Part shown: in pieces, positions 6,105-11,960 of the stretch
Layout: each line of letters begins with the position of its first letter
Numbering within the stretch: position 1 is the stretch's first letter
Assembly: GCA_947458675.1 (NCBI GenBank)
Contig: CANHAW010000023.1
Coordinates: 1 to 11,960 of the forward strand
Direction of reading: 5' to 3'
Source: Beijerinckiaceae bacterium
Lineage (GTDB): Bacteria > Pseudomonadota > Alphaproteobacteria > Rhizobiales > Beijerinckiaceae
DNA: 11,960 nt
Program-made: the position numbers and the translations under genes
The notes under the pieces: generated by a model
Seen by the model: only the letters and a program-made list of their open reading frames with translations
What the model was told of the DNA's origin: nothing
Database searches by the model: none

Positions 6105-7064
6105 ATGCAGCAGGACGTGCTGACGCAGAGATTGCGCATTGCCGATAAACGCCCTGCAGCGGCGGAGATCGAATTTTTCGAATTGCGCGACGAAAAGGGC
6201 GGCGATCTGCCGCCTTTCACGGCTGGCGCTCATATTTCCGTGAAGACGCCTTCGGGCGAGCTGCGCAAATATTCGCTCTGCAACGATCCGCAGGAGCGCG
6301 ACCGCTATTGCATTGCCGTCAAACGCGAGGCGAACGGGCGTGGCGGTTCCATCGATCTGATCGACAATGCCAAGCTGGGCGATGCGATTGAGGTTTCACA
6401 GCCCCGCAATGATTTCGAACTCATTCCGGCCCAGCAATATATTTTTGTCGCAGGCGGTATCGGGATCACGCCGATTCTCTCGATGATCCGCCATATCCGC
6501 GCCAGCGGGCAGGGCAAGTTCAGGCTTTATTATCTGACCCGTTCGCCGGAAATGACGGCTTTTCTCGATGAGCTGAAGGCGCCTGAATTGCGCGGCATGG
6601 TGACGATCCATCACGATGGCGGCGATCCCGACAAGGCTTTCGATCTCTGGCCTGTGCTCGAAAAGCCGGGAATGGCGCAGCTTTATTGCTGCGGCCCGCG
6701 CGGCCTGATGGCGGCGGTGCGCGACATGAGCGGCCATTGGTCGAGCGCAAAAATCCATTTCGAGGATTTCACGCCACCCGGCGCCATGACAACGCCCGAG
6801 GACGTGCCCTTCACCATCCGTCTCGCGCGTTCGGGCGCGGTTCTCGACGTGCCGGTCGGCCAGACCATTCTCGAAGTGTTGCGCGCCCATGGACATGACG
6901 TGCCATCTTCCTGCGAGAGCGGCACATGCGGTTCGTGCCGCACGAAACTGATTGCAGGCGAGGTCGATCACCGCGATCTGGCTTTGGCCGATTATGAAAA
7001 GGCCGACAATATTATGGTTTGCGTCTCGCGCGCCATGGGCGGCGAAATCATCCTCGATCTGTGA
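6105..7064 (+). CDS. Phthalate-dioxygenase-reductase-type oxidoreductase (flavin, NAD, 2Fe-2S)
   Basis: A 319-aa protein of the PDR/VanB family, the electron-transfer component of class IA Rieske oxygenases. Domain order is flavin domain (RKYS at 54-57, the flavin-phosphate motif), NAD domain (GGIGITP at 117-123 and YCCGP at 194-198), then a C-terminal plant-type ferredoxin domain with C270-x4-C275-x2-C278 and C306 as the 2Fe-2S ligands. This order is that of phthalate dioxygenase reductase, which uses FMN and NADH and passes electrons to the Rieske oxygenase without a separate ferredoxin. The cognate oxygenase is encoded divergently, 151 bp away. The next gene starts 10 bp downstream. Start choice is set by GGGAGGA at 6094-6100. 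Confidence 0.93.
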   Translation: MQQDVLTQRLRIADKRPAAAEIEFFELRDEKGGDLPPFTAGAHISVKTPSGELRKYSLCNDPQERDRYCIAVKREANGRGGSIDLIDNAKLGDAIEVSQPRNDFELIPAQQYIFVAGGIGITPILSMIRHIRASGQGKFRLYYLTRSPEMTAFLDELKAPELRGMVTIHHDGGDPDKAFDLWPVLEKPGMAQLYCCGPRGLMAAVRDMSGHWSSAKIHFEDFTPPGAMTTPEDVPFTIRLARSGAVLDVPVGQTILEVLRAHGHDVPSSCESGTCGSCRTKLIAGEVDHRDLALADYEKADNIMVCVSRAMGGEIILDL

Positions 7065-7074
7065 AGGACAAGCG

Positions 7075-8265
7075 ATGGGCGCGCAAAAAGTCAGGCTCGG
7101 CATTGCAGGCCTCGGGCGCGCCTTTTCCTTCATGATTCCGACGTTTCGCGACCATCCGCGCATTGAGATTGTCGCCGGTTTCGATCCGCGCGAAGAGGCG
7201 CGGGCGCGATTTTCGCAGGATTTTGGCGCCCAGACATTCGACCGGATGGAAGCGCTTTGTGCGTCCGATCTCGATGCCATTTATATTGCCTCGCCGCATC
7301 AGTTTCATCGGCCGCAGGTAGAAATGGCTGCTGCTTATGGCCGTCATGTGCTGGTTGAAAAACCCATGGCGCTGTCGCTTGAAGATTGCCGCTCAATGAT
7401 TGCTGCCGTGCGCAAGGCGGGCGTTTCTCTCATTGTCGGACATAGCCATTCTTTCGATGCGCCGATCCGCCGAACGCGCGATCTGGTTGCGAGCGGTCGC
7501 TTCGGCGCTTTGCGCATGATCACGGCGCTCAATTTCACCGATTTTCTGTTTCGTCCGCGCCGACCCGAAGAGCTCGACAGCGCGCAGGGCGGCGGTGCGA
7601 TCTATAATCAGGCGCCCCATCAGGTCGAGATGATCAGGCTCATCGGCGGCGGGCGCGTAAAAAGTGTGCGGGCCATGACGGGTGTGTGGGATCGCATGCG
7701 CCCAACCGAGGCCGCCTATAATGCTTTTCTCACTTTTGAGAATGGCGTGTCGGCGACCATGACCTATTCAGGCCATGCGCATTTCGACTCAGATGAATTG
7801 CTCGACTGGATCGCTGAAAGCGGCATGAAAAAAGACCCGCAAAAATATGGCGAAAGCCGCAAGGCGATTTTGTCGGCTGGCGACATAGCGCGCGAAACGG
7901 CGCTGAAAAATGCCCGTAATTATGGTGGTTCCGATTATGCCGATACGTCGCAGACGTCACGCGCGCATCAGCAATTCGGCTTTCTGATCGCCAGTTGCGA
8001 GGGGGCGGATCTGCGCCCCTTCACAGATGGTGTGCGCATTTATGGCGATCTTGAAAATTCTTTCGAGCCGCTGGCGCCGCCGCTCGTGCCGCGCGGCGAA
8101 GTCATCGACGAACTTGTGGCGGCCGTGTGCGACAAGATCGAGCCGCTGCATAATGGCGAATGGAGCATGGCGACGATGGAAGTCTGTCTGGCTTTGTTGC
8201 AATCGGCCCGCGAGGGGCGCGAAATTGACATGAGGCATCAGGTCGGGATCGGAGAGCGCTCATGA
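7075..8265 (+). CDS. Gfo/Idh/MocA-family dehydrogenase, like phthalate cis-4,5-dihydrodiol dehydrogenase
   Basis: A 396-aa protein with an N-terminal Rossmann domain (GIAGLGRAF at 9-17), the family's E95-K96-P97 signature in VLVEKPMAL and a C-terminal alpha/beta domain with GGGAIYNQAPHQVEMIRLI (172-190). VGHSHSFDAP (121-130) and the TDFLFRPRRPEEL stretch (155-167) recall the Pht4/OphB dehydrogenases of phthalate pathways, which, unusually for dihydrodiol dehydrogenases, belong to this fold family; that resemblance is from memory. The expected reaction is NAD-dependent oxidation of the cis-dihydrodiol made by the Rieske oxygenase to a dihydroxy aromatic acid. ATG at 7075 is chosen because AAGGA at 7064-7068 precedes it at 6 nt and the Rossmann fold begins at once; the frame is open upstream to 6952 but that part overlaps the reductase. 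Its stop overlaps the MarR start (ATGA). Confidence 0.9.
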   Translation: MGAQKVRLGIAGLGRAFSFMIPTFRDHPRIEIVAGFDPREEARARFSQDFGAQTFDRMEALCASDLDAIYIASPHQFHRPQVEMAAAYGRHVLVEKPMALSLEDCRSMIAAVRKAGVSLIVGHSHSFDAPIRRTRDLVASGRFGALRMITALNFTDFLFRPRRPEELDSAQGGGAIYNQAPHQVEMIRLIGGGRVKSVRAMTGVWDRMRPTEAAYNAFLTFENGVSATMTYSGHAHFDSDELLDWIAESGMKKDPQKYGESRKAILSAGDIARETALKNARNYGGSDYADTSQTSRAHQQFGFLIASCEGADLRPFTDGVRIYGDLENSFEPLAPPLVPRGEVIDELVAAVCDKIEPLHNGEWSMATMEVCLALLQSAREGREIDMRHQVGIGERS

Positions 8266-8831
8266 CGAAGCGCGGCGTTGCTGAAATCATCCGCCATCAT
8301 TGGCATGAGGCTGTGCCTGACGATCGTCTCGCCCATCTCATCAAGGATGCTTCGCGCGGGCTGGGCCGTGCGCTGCAGATGCGGTTGGCCGAGCATGATG
8401 TGTCTTTCGGCCATTGGACTTTTTTGCGCATTTTGTGGAATGGCGACGGCATTACCCAGCGCGCACTCTCCGAACTTGCGGGCGTGATGGAGCCGACGAC
8501 ATTTTCAGCCCTGCGCGCGATGGAAAAACTCGGCTATGTCGAGCGCCGCCAGAAGCCGGGCGATCGCAAGCAGATTTTCATTCACCTCACGCCTTTCGGC
8601 CGTTCGCTGCGCGAAAAGCTTGTGCCGCTGGCCGAAGAGGTCAATGCCATTGCAGTTGCGGGCCTGGGCGAGCGCGAGATTGCTGCCATGCGCAAGGCGC
8701 TGCTGGCCATGATCGACAATCTGGCGCGCGATGAGGCGCAGGCGGCGCAGGACGATCGCCGCATTCCTTCGACGCGCGAATTGGCTGACAGGCTGAAGGC
8801 GCCGGTCAGACGCACGCGTCGCCTCGGCTGA
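8262..8831 (+). CDS. MarR-family transcriptional regulator
   Basis: A 189-aa protein with the MarR winged-helix domain between about residues 50 and 118: the helix-turn-helix ITQRALSELAGVMEPTTFSALRAMEKLGYV (in parts 64-93) followed by the wing RRQKPGDRKQIFIHLT (95-110) with the characteristic D-R-K. Long N- and C-terminal helical extensions would form the dimer interface, and the C-terminus is rich in Arg. MarR proteins usually repress neighbouring catabolic genes and release DNA when a phenolic or aromatic acid binds. The ATG overlaps the stop of the dehydrogenase gene (ATGA), with GGAG 7 nt upstream, so it is translationally coupled to the pathway it probably controls. The paired CTTAG-N4-CTAAG repeats in the divergent promoter region are the likely operators, implying autoregulation (inference). 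Confidence 0.92.
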   Translation: MTKRGVAEIIRHHWHEAVPDDRLAHLIKDASRGLGRALQMRLAEHDVSFGHWTFLRILWNGDGITQRALSELAGVMEPTTFSALRAMEKLGYVERRQKPGDRKQIFIHLTPFGRSLREKLVPLAEEVNAIAVAGLGEREIAAMRKALLAMIDNLARDEAQAAQDDRRIPSTRELADRLKAPVRRTRRLG

Positions 8832-8889
8832 CTTGTCAGAAGCTGCACAAGCGGCAATAAACGCACAATCACTTGCTGGAACCTGATCG

Positions 8890-9744
8890 ATGACCATTTC
8901 TTTTTTCAATCCGATCCTGCTCGAAAATTCTATCCGTGCTGCGCTGGATGAGGATCTCGGCCGCGCCGGCGATATTACGACGCTGGCAACCATTCCTGCC
9001 CATGTTCAGGCCCGCGCCGTCATGGCGGCGCGCAAGGGCGGGGTGATTTCAGGCCTGCCACTGGCAGAAGCGGCTTTCCGCATCATCGATCCGACTTTGA
9101 AATTCGAGGCGCTGGTTGCAGATGGCGCGCATGTCGGCCCCAAGTCGGCGGTCTGCCGCGTTGAAGGCAATGCCCGCGCCATTCTGACGGCCGAGCGCGT
9201 GGCGCTGAATTTTGCCTCGCGCCTGTCGGGCATTGCGACCATGACGGCGGAATTCGTCGCTCTCGTGGCGCATACAAATGCCAAAATCTGCTGCACCCGC
9301 AAGACAACGCCGGGGCTGCGTGCTTTTGAAAAATACGCAGTTCGCTGTGGAGGCGCGATGAATCATCGTTTCGGCCTCGATGATGCTGTGCTCATCAAGG
9401 ACAATCACATTGCGGTTGCCGGCGGCATTCGCGAAGCGCTGCGCGCGGCCAAGGCCTATGCGGGCCATTTGGTGAAAGTCGAGATCGAGGTCGATACGCT
9501 CGATCAATTGCGCGACGTGGTGGATGAGGGCGCAGATTTCGTTCTGCTCGACAATATGTCCGTTGCCGACATGCGCGAGGCGGTGAAGATTGCAGCTGGC
9601 AAAGTCAAGCTCGAAGCCTCCGGCGGCATCAACAAGACAACGGTGAAGGAGATTGCCGAAACCGGCGTCGATCTCATTTCATCGGGCGCGCTGACACATT
9701 CCGCACCGATTCTGGATCTGGGACTCGATATCGAGATTGGTTGA
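8890..9744 (+). CDS. nadC: Quinolinate phosphoribosyltransferase (nicotinate-nucleotide pyrophosphorylase)
   Basis: A 284-aa, full-length type II phosphoribosyltransferase that makes nicotinate mononucleotide from quinolinate and PRPP with loss of CO2. Visible signatures: EDLGRAGDITT (21-31), ALNFASRLSGIAT (105-117), TRKTTPGLR (136-144) with the quinolinate/phosphate-binding Arg and Lys, NHR (158-160), IKDNHI (169-174), VEIEVD (197-202), LLDN (219-222), EASGGI (242-247) and SGALTHS (265-271). No residue expected to be essential is missing. It is not beside nadA or nadB; it follows the MarR gene by 58 bp on the same strand, with only a weak GGA before the ATG. In Burkholderia cepacia DBO1 a second copy (ophE) sits in the phthalate gene region, is induced by phthalate and offsets phthalate's competitive inhibition of this enzyme; the setting here suggests the same job. 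Confidence 0.95.
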   Translation: MTISFFNPILLENSIRAALDEDLGRAGDITTLATIPAHVQARAVMAARKGGVISGLPLAEAAFRIIDPTLKFEALVADGAHVGPKSAVCRVEGNARAILTAERVALNFASRLSGIATMTAEFVALVAHTNAKICCTRKTTPGLRAFEKYAVRCGGAMNHRFGLDDAVLIKDNHIAVAGGIREALRAAKAYAGHLVKVEIEVDTLDQLRDVVDEGADFVLLDNMSVADMREAVKIAAGKVKLEASGGINKTTVKEIAETGVDLISSGALTHSAPILDLGLDIEIG

Positions 9745-9751
9745 AGAGCCT

Positions 9752-9834
9752 CGTCATTGCGAGGAGCGCAGCGACGCGGCAATCCATCTTGTGGCGAGAG
9801 AAAGATGGATTGCTTCGCTTCGCTCGCAATGACG
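9752..9834. repeat. Palindromic extragenic repeat, complete copy A
   Basis: Outer arms CGTCATTGCGAG (9752-9763) and CTCGCAATGACG (9823-9834) and inner arms GCAATCCATCTT (9779-9790) and AAGATGGATTGC (9802-9813) are each perfect 12-bp complements, giving a long hairpin with a partly mismatched middle. It begins 8 bp after the nadC stop and can serve as its terminator. Same family as 9856-9938 and 1842-1897. Confidence 0.88.
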
Positions 9835-9855
9835 ACAAGGGTTGCGCTTTTGGCT

Positions 9856-9938
9856 CGCCATTGCGAGGAGCGTAAGCGACGTGGCAATCCATCTTCGTCT
9901 GCGCGATTCTGGATTGCTTCGCTACGCTCGCGATGACG
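9856..9938. repeat. Palindromic extragenic repeat, diverged copy B
   Basis: CGCCATTGCGAGGAGCG at the left and CTCGCGATGACG at the right, with inner GGCAATCCA (9883-9891) against TGGATTGC (9910-9917). It has the same 83-bp length as copy A but point differences in both outer arms and a different loop. It is tandem to copy A (21 bp apart) in the 217-bp gap between convergent genes; nothing else was seen in that gap. Confidence 0.85.
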
Positions 9939-9961
9939 GTGCTTTGGCGAAGCGGGCAGCC

Positions 9962-10765
9962 TTACTCCAGCCGCACGTTTTTCGAAAAATCATAGCCCTT
10001 GGCAAAGCCGCATTCATAGGCCTGCAGAACGGGATCGTCGCGATAGTCTGAGGCAAAGACGCGGGACAGGAATTTCTGCTGGTCGGCCCAGCCCTGTTCT
10101 GCCTGCGGCCGGCGATAGCGGCCAGGCATTGTGTCGTTGAGCCAGCCGTGCGGTGCATCGGCATAGACATGAATGTCGTAGCTCTTCCGATTGGCCTCGA
10201 GACAATTGCGCAAACGCTGGACGTCTTCGACGGCGATAATGTGGTCGGCGGCTCCAAAGGCGCCAAAGACCGGGCAATCGAGCGCGGCGAGCATGTCTTC
10301 GAGCTTTTTGGGCTGGCGCTCGTTGATGTTCCATTCGCGCTTGGAAGCCGCACCATACCAGACGACAGCGGCCTTGATCTTGCGCTCTGCTGCATAGACC
10401 AGCGGATGACGGCCCGTCTGGCAATAGCCGGCAACAGCGACATTTTCCATATCGGCATTTGCATCTTGCGCCAGTGCCTTCATGGCGGCGTCGATATTTT
10501 CAATCGATTCCGGATCGCTCATGTCATAGCGGGAATCGCCGCAATTCAGCGTCGGCTGATCGGGATGGCGAAAGAAAAAATTCGGCGCGAGCACGACAAA
10601 ACCATCGCCGGCGCAGCGTTTGGCGAGGTCGCGTGTGTGTTCCACAAGTCCGTAGCGCTCATGCATGAGAATGACGACTGGCTTGCGCCCAGCGCCCTCA
10701 GGCTTGGCGAGAAAGGCCGGCATGCCATTGTCGCAGACAATCGATCTGGTTTCGATATTCGGCAT
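9962..10765 (-). CDS. Dienelactone hydrolase family protein
   Basis: A 267-aa alpha/beta hydrolase with all expected catalytic residues of the dienelactone hydrolase group: E36 in HERYG (family E-x-x-G loop), nucleophile C115 in GYCQTG, D174 in GAADHI and H206 in DAPHGW. A cysteine nucleophile in a G-x-C-x-x-G elbow separates it from serine esterases. Family members hydrolyse dienelactone to maleylacetate in chloroaromatic degradation, but many paralogues act on other lactones or esters. No signal peptide is visible, so it is cytoplasmic. It starts 13 bp after the isochorismatase-fold gene with GGAGAAAAAG before the ATG, so the two form an operon. Link to the neighbouring oxygenase pathway is plausible but not shown. 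Confidence 0.92.
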   Translation of the reverse strand: MPNIETRSIVCDNGMPAFLAKPEGAGRKPVVILMHERYGLVEHTRDLAKRCAGDGFVVLAPNFFFRHPDQPTLNCGDSRYDMSDPESIENIDAAMKALAQDANADMENVAVAGYCQTGRHPLVYAAERKIKAAVVWYGAASKREWNINERQPKKLEDMLAALDCPVFGAFGAADHIIAVEDVQRLRNCLEANRKSYDIHVYADAPHGWLNDTMPGRYRRPQAEQGWADQQKFLSRVFASDYRDDPVLQAYECGFAKGYDFSKNVRLE

Positions 10766-10778
10766 TTTCTTTTTCTCC

Positions 10779-11423
10779 TCAGGCGCGCATCAGCGCGACA
10801 ATATCATCCACTTTCATGACGCGACCCATGCGCGGAAACACGCGGGTCATGAAGAATTCATGATTATTGCCGCGTGCCGAGAAACAGGCGTCATCGGCGA
10901 CGACAATGCCGTAATCGAGATCGCGCGCGGCAAAGACGGTGGAGGCAATGCCGACATCGGTCGAGCCGCCGCAGATGATGATCGTGTCGATGCCGCGCAC
11001 GCGCAGCTGCAATTCAAGATCGGTCTGGAAGAAAGAATTCCAGCGATGTTTGGGCACCATCAGATCGCCTGGCGCAGGCGTGAGTTCGGGCGCGACTTCG
11101 GCATCGTTTGAATCTTTGTAGAAGCGCGGCTTGGTGACGGCGCCCGGCGCATCGGTGGCGCCCAGATCCATATCCGTATCGGTCAGGCGATCGACTGTAT
11201 CGGAGCCGTCGGGCGCATGTTTGCCGCTCGGATAAAAGGCGGTCATGCCGACTTTTCGTGCGCCCTGCAGGAGACGCTCGAGGTTTGGCACGATATTGCG
11301 GTCGGCAAGGAATTTCTGCTTGGCCGGATCGCGGGGGTGCAGATAGCCGTTGAGGGCATCGAACATGATGAGCCCGGTGCGCTGGGCGGACAGATGTTTT
11401 TCAAGACGCGATATCCTCGCCAT
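10779..11423 (-). CDS. Isochorismatase-fold hydrolase lacking the catalytic cysteine
   Basis: A 214-aa protein of the isochorismatase/cysteine-hydrolase superfamily. The catalytic Asp is D22 in LIMFDALNGY and the Lys is K125 in VPKHRWNSFFQTDLE, followed by the core IIICGGSTDVGIASTVFAA (148-166). In nicotinamidase, maleamate amidohydrolase and N-carbamoylsarcosinase the position after T-D-V/H is the nucleophile Cys (...TDxCV...); here it is G158. True isochorismatases of the EntB/PhzD kind also have Gly at this place and use the Asp as acid catalyst on a vinyl ether, so the protein may hydrolyse a non-amide bond. C151 lies earlier, at a place where cysteine is also common in active amidases, and is not the usual nucleophile. 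ATG at 11423 has GGGAGA 9 nt upstream. First gene of a two-gene operon with the dienelactone hydrolase homologue. Confidence 0.9.
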   Translation of the reverse strand: MARISRLEKHLSAQRTGLIMFDALNGYLHPRDPAKQKFLADRNIVPNLERLLQGARKVGMTAFYPSGKHAPDGSDTVDRLTDTDMDLGATDAPGAVTKPRFYKDSNDAEVAPELTPAPGDLMVPKHRWNSFFQTDLELQLRVRGIDTIIICGGSTDVGIASTVFAARDLDYGIVVADDACFSARGNNHEFFMTRVFPRMGRVMKVDDIVALMRA

Positions 11424-11514
11424 TGGCCATTATCTCCCTTTTTCTTGTCTGGCGCGCAGACGATAAAGGCTCACGGGGCAGGGCACAATGGCGGGCGGTG
11501 CATTGACGTCATGG

Positions 11515-11530
11515 CTTGTGCGCGAACAAG
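11515..11530. promoter_or_regulatory. Inverted repeat in divergent promoter region
   Basis: CTTGT-GCGCGA-ACAAG, 5-bp perfect arms with a 6-nt centre, in the 147-bp gap between divergent genes. A TTGACG (11503-11508) stands just before it in the plus direction, without a convincing -10, so a promoter/operator is possible but weakly supported. Confidence 0.3.
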
Positions 11531-11543
11531 ATAGGGCCAATTC

Positions 11544-11559
11544 ATGCGCTCAAGCGCAT
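11544..11559. promoter_or_regulatory. Inverted repeat before the epimerase gene
   Basis: ATGCGCT-CA-AGCGCAT, perfect 7-bp arms around 2 nt, 11 bp before the epimerase ATG and adjacent to its GGGGGG ribosome binding site. It could be an operator or a small hairpin controlling translation; no protein can be assigned. Confidence 0.35.
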
Positions 11560-11570
11560 AAGGGGGGAAA

Positions 11571-11960
11571 ATGGCAATTCTGGTCACGGGTGCGGGTCTT
11601 ATTGGAACGTCATTTGCGCGCGAGGCTTTGGCGCGCGGCGAGAAAATCATCTTTTTCGATCCCGAGCCGCGGGCCGATTTCATCGATCGCAAATTGGGCG
11701 CGGGGCGAGCCGTTCTCGTGCGCGGCGATGTCCGCGACCTGCCCGCCCTGATCGCAGCCGTGCAGGAGCACAAGGCCGAGACAATCGTGCATACGGCGGG
11801 GCTGATCGGCGGGCGTGTCCAGCAATCGCTGTCGGCGGCTTTCGATATCAATCTGGGCGGCACGCGTAATGTCGCCGAATGCGTCCGGCTTACCGGCGTG
11901 CGCCGTCTCGTCCATATCAGCACATTCGGCGTCTATGACACGCGCCGGCCAGCGGCTGAG
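11571..11960 (+). CDS. NAD-dependent epimerase/dehydratase (extended SDR), 3'-truncated
   Basis: The first 130 residues are present and the frame stays open to the window end. The Rossmann motif TGAGLIG (6-12) at the very N-terminus, the acidic residue D30 at the end of beta strand 2 (NAD preference), GDVRD (52-56), HTAG (74-77), NLGGTRN (94-100) and ISTFGVYD (116-123) are in the order and spacing of extended short-chain dehydrogenases acting on nucleotide sugars or similar substrates; the Y-x-x-x-K catalytic pair would fall beyond the edge. ATG at 11571 follows a purine run AGGGGGGAAA. Divergent from the isochorismatase-fold gene. Substrate unknown; membership in the aromatic cluster is uncertain. 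Confidence 0.88.
   Translation, partial: MAILVTGAGLIGTSFAREALARGEKIIFFDPEPRADFIDRKLGAGRAVLVRGDVRDLPALIAAVQEHKAETIVHTAGLIGGRVQQSLSAAFDINLGGTRNVAECVRLTGVRRLVHISTFGVYDTRRPAAE

Noticed and set aside
6396..7280. 294-codon open frame on the minus strand
   Set aside because: Antisense across two well-supported plus-strand genes (reductase and Gfo/Idh/MocA dehydrogenase).
8829..8855. TGAC-TT-GTCA and CTTGT...ACAAG repeats between the MarR gene and nadC
   Set aside because: Short arms, one overlapping the stop codon, and the outer pair has a 10-nt centre; too weak to call an operator or terminator.
9280..9330. CCTRKTTPG in NadC instead of the DTRKT seen in E. coli-type enzymes, as a possible loss of function
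   Set aside because: The CTRKTTPG form is, as far as I recall, usual in alphaproteobacterial NadC, and all the Arg, Lys and His positions are intact.
9752..9938. Possible CRISPR array or tRNA cluster
   Set aside because: Only two dyad-symmetric repeat units, with no unique spacers of even length and no tRNA-like arms; better explained as extragenic palindromes.
11504..11511. TGACGTCA palindrome
   Set aside because: An 8-bp palindrome is expected by chance and has no established bacterial regulator here; not listed as a site.
11471..11923. 150-codon open frame on the minus strand
   Set aside because: Covers the epimerase start in antisense; the epimerase has a Rossmann motif at its N-terminus and a purine-rich ribosome binding site.

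Overview
The window reads as chromosomal DNA of an alphaproteobacterium, probably Hyphomicrobiales. Codon use is GC-rich but not extreme. The NadC has the alphaproteobacterial-style CTRKTTPGLR signature. Three copies of a palindromic extragenic repeat (CGTCATTGCGAG...CTCGCAATGACG) occur, of a kind I associate with Bradyrhizobium/Rhodopseudomonas-like genomes. The taxonomic guess is inference. There are twelve protein genes, two of them cut by the window edges; no RNA gene, insertion sequence or CRISPR array was seen.

Layout. (1) 2-1825, plus strand: the C-terminal part of a hydantoinase B/oxoprolinase subunit followed by a 3-hydroxyisobutyrate-dehydrogenase-family enzyme. (2) 5953-1909, minus strand: a tight operon of a phthalate-4,5-dioxygenase-type Rieske oxygenase, an EutA-like actin-fold ATPase and a two-domain cupin. 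(3) 6105-9744, plus strand, divergent from (2): FMN/NAD/2Fe-2S oxygenase reductase, Gfo/Idh/MocA dehydrogenase like phthalate dihydrodiol dehydrogenase, MarR regulator, and a quinolinate phosphoribosyltransferase. (4) 11423-9962, minus strand: an isochorismatase-fold protein without the usual catalytic cysteine, then a dienelactone-hydrolase-family protein. (5) 11571 to the end: start of an NAD-dependent epimerase/dehydratase.

How it fits together. The oxygenase (minus) and its reductase plus diol dehydrogenase (plus) form the first two steps of a phthalate-like aromatic dicarboxylate pathway: dioxygenation to a cis-dihydrodiol, then rearomatisation. They are transcribed divergently from a 151-bp region that carries two copies of the inverted repeat CTTAG-N4-CTAAG, good candidates for operators of the MarR protein. 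The extra nadC fits the known logic of ophE in Burkholderia cepacia DBO1, where a second quinolinate phosphoribosyltransferase relieves interference between phthalate and NAD synthesis. What is unusual is the remainder: an EutA-type reactivase without ethanolamine ammonia-lyase, a bicupin with asymmetric metal ligands, and a hydantoinase B protein, while no recognisable decarboxylase or classical ring-cleavage enzyme is visible. This suggests a variant or uncharacterised lower pathway, possibly for an aromatic or N-heteroaromatic dicarboxylate.
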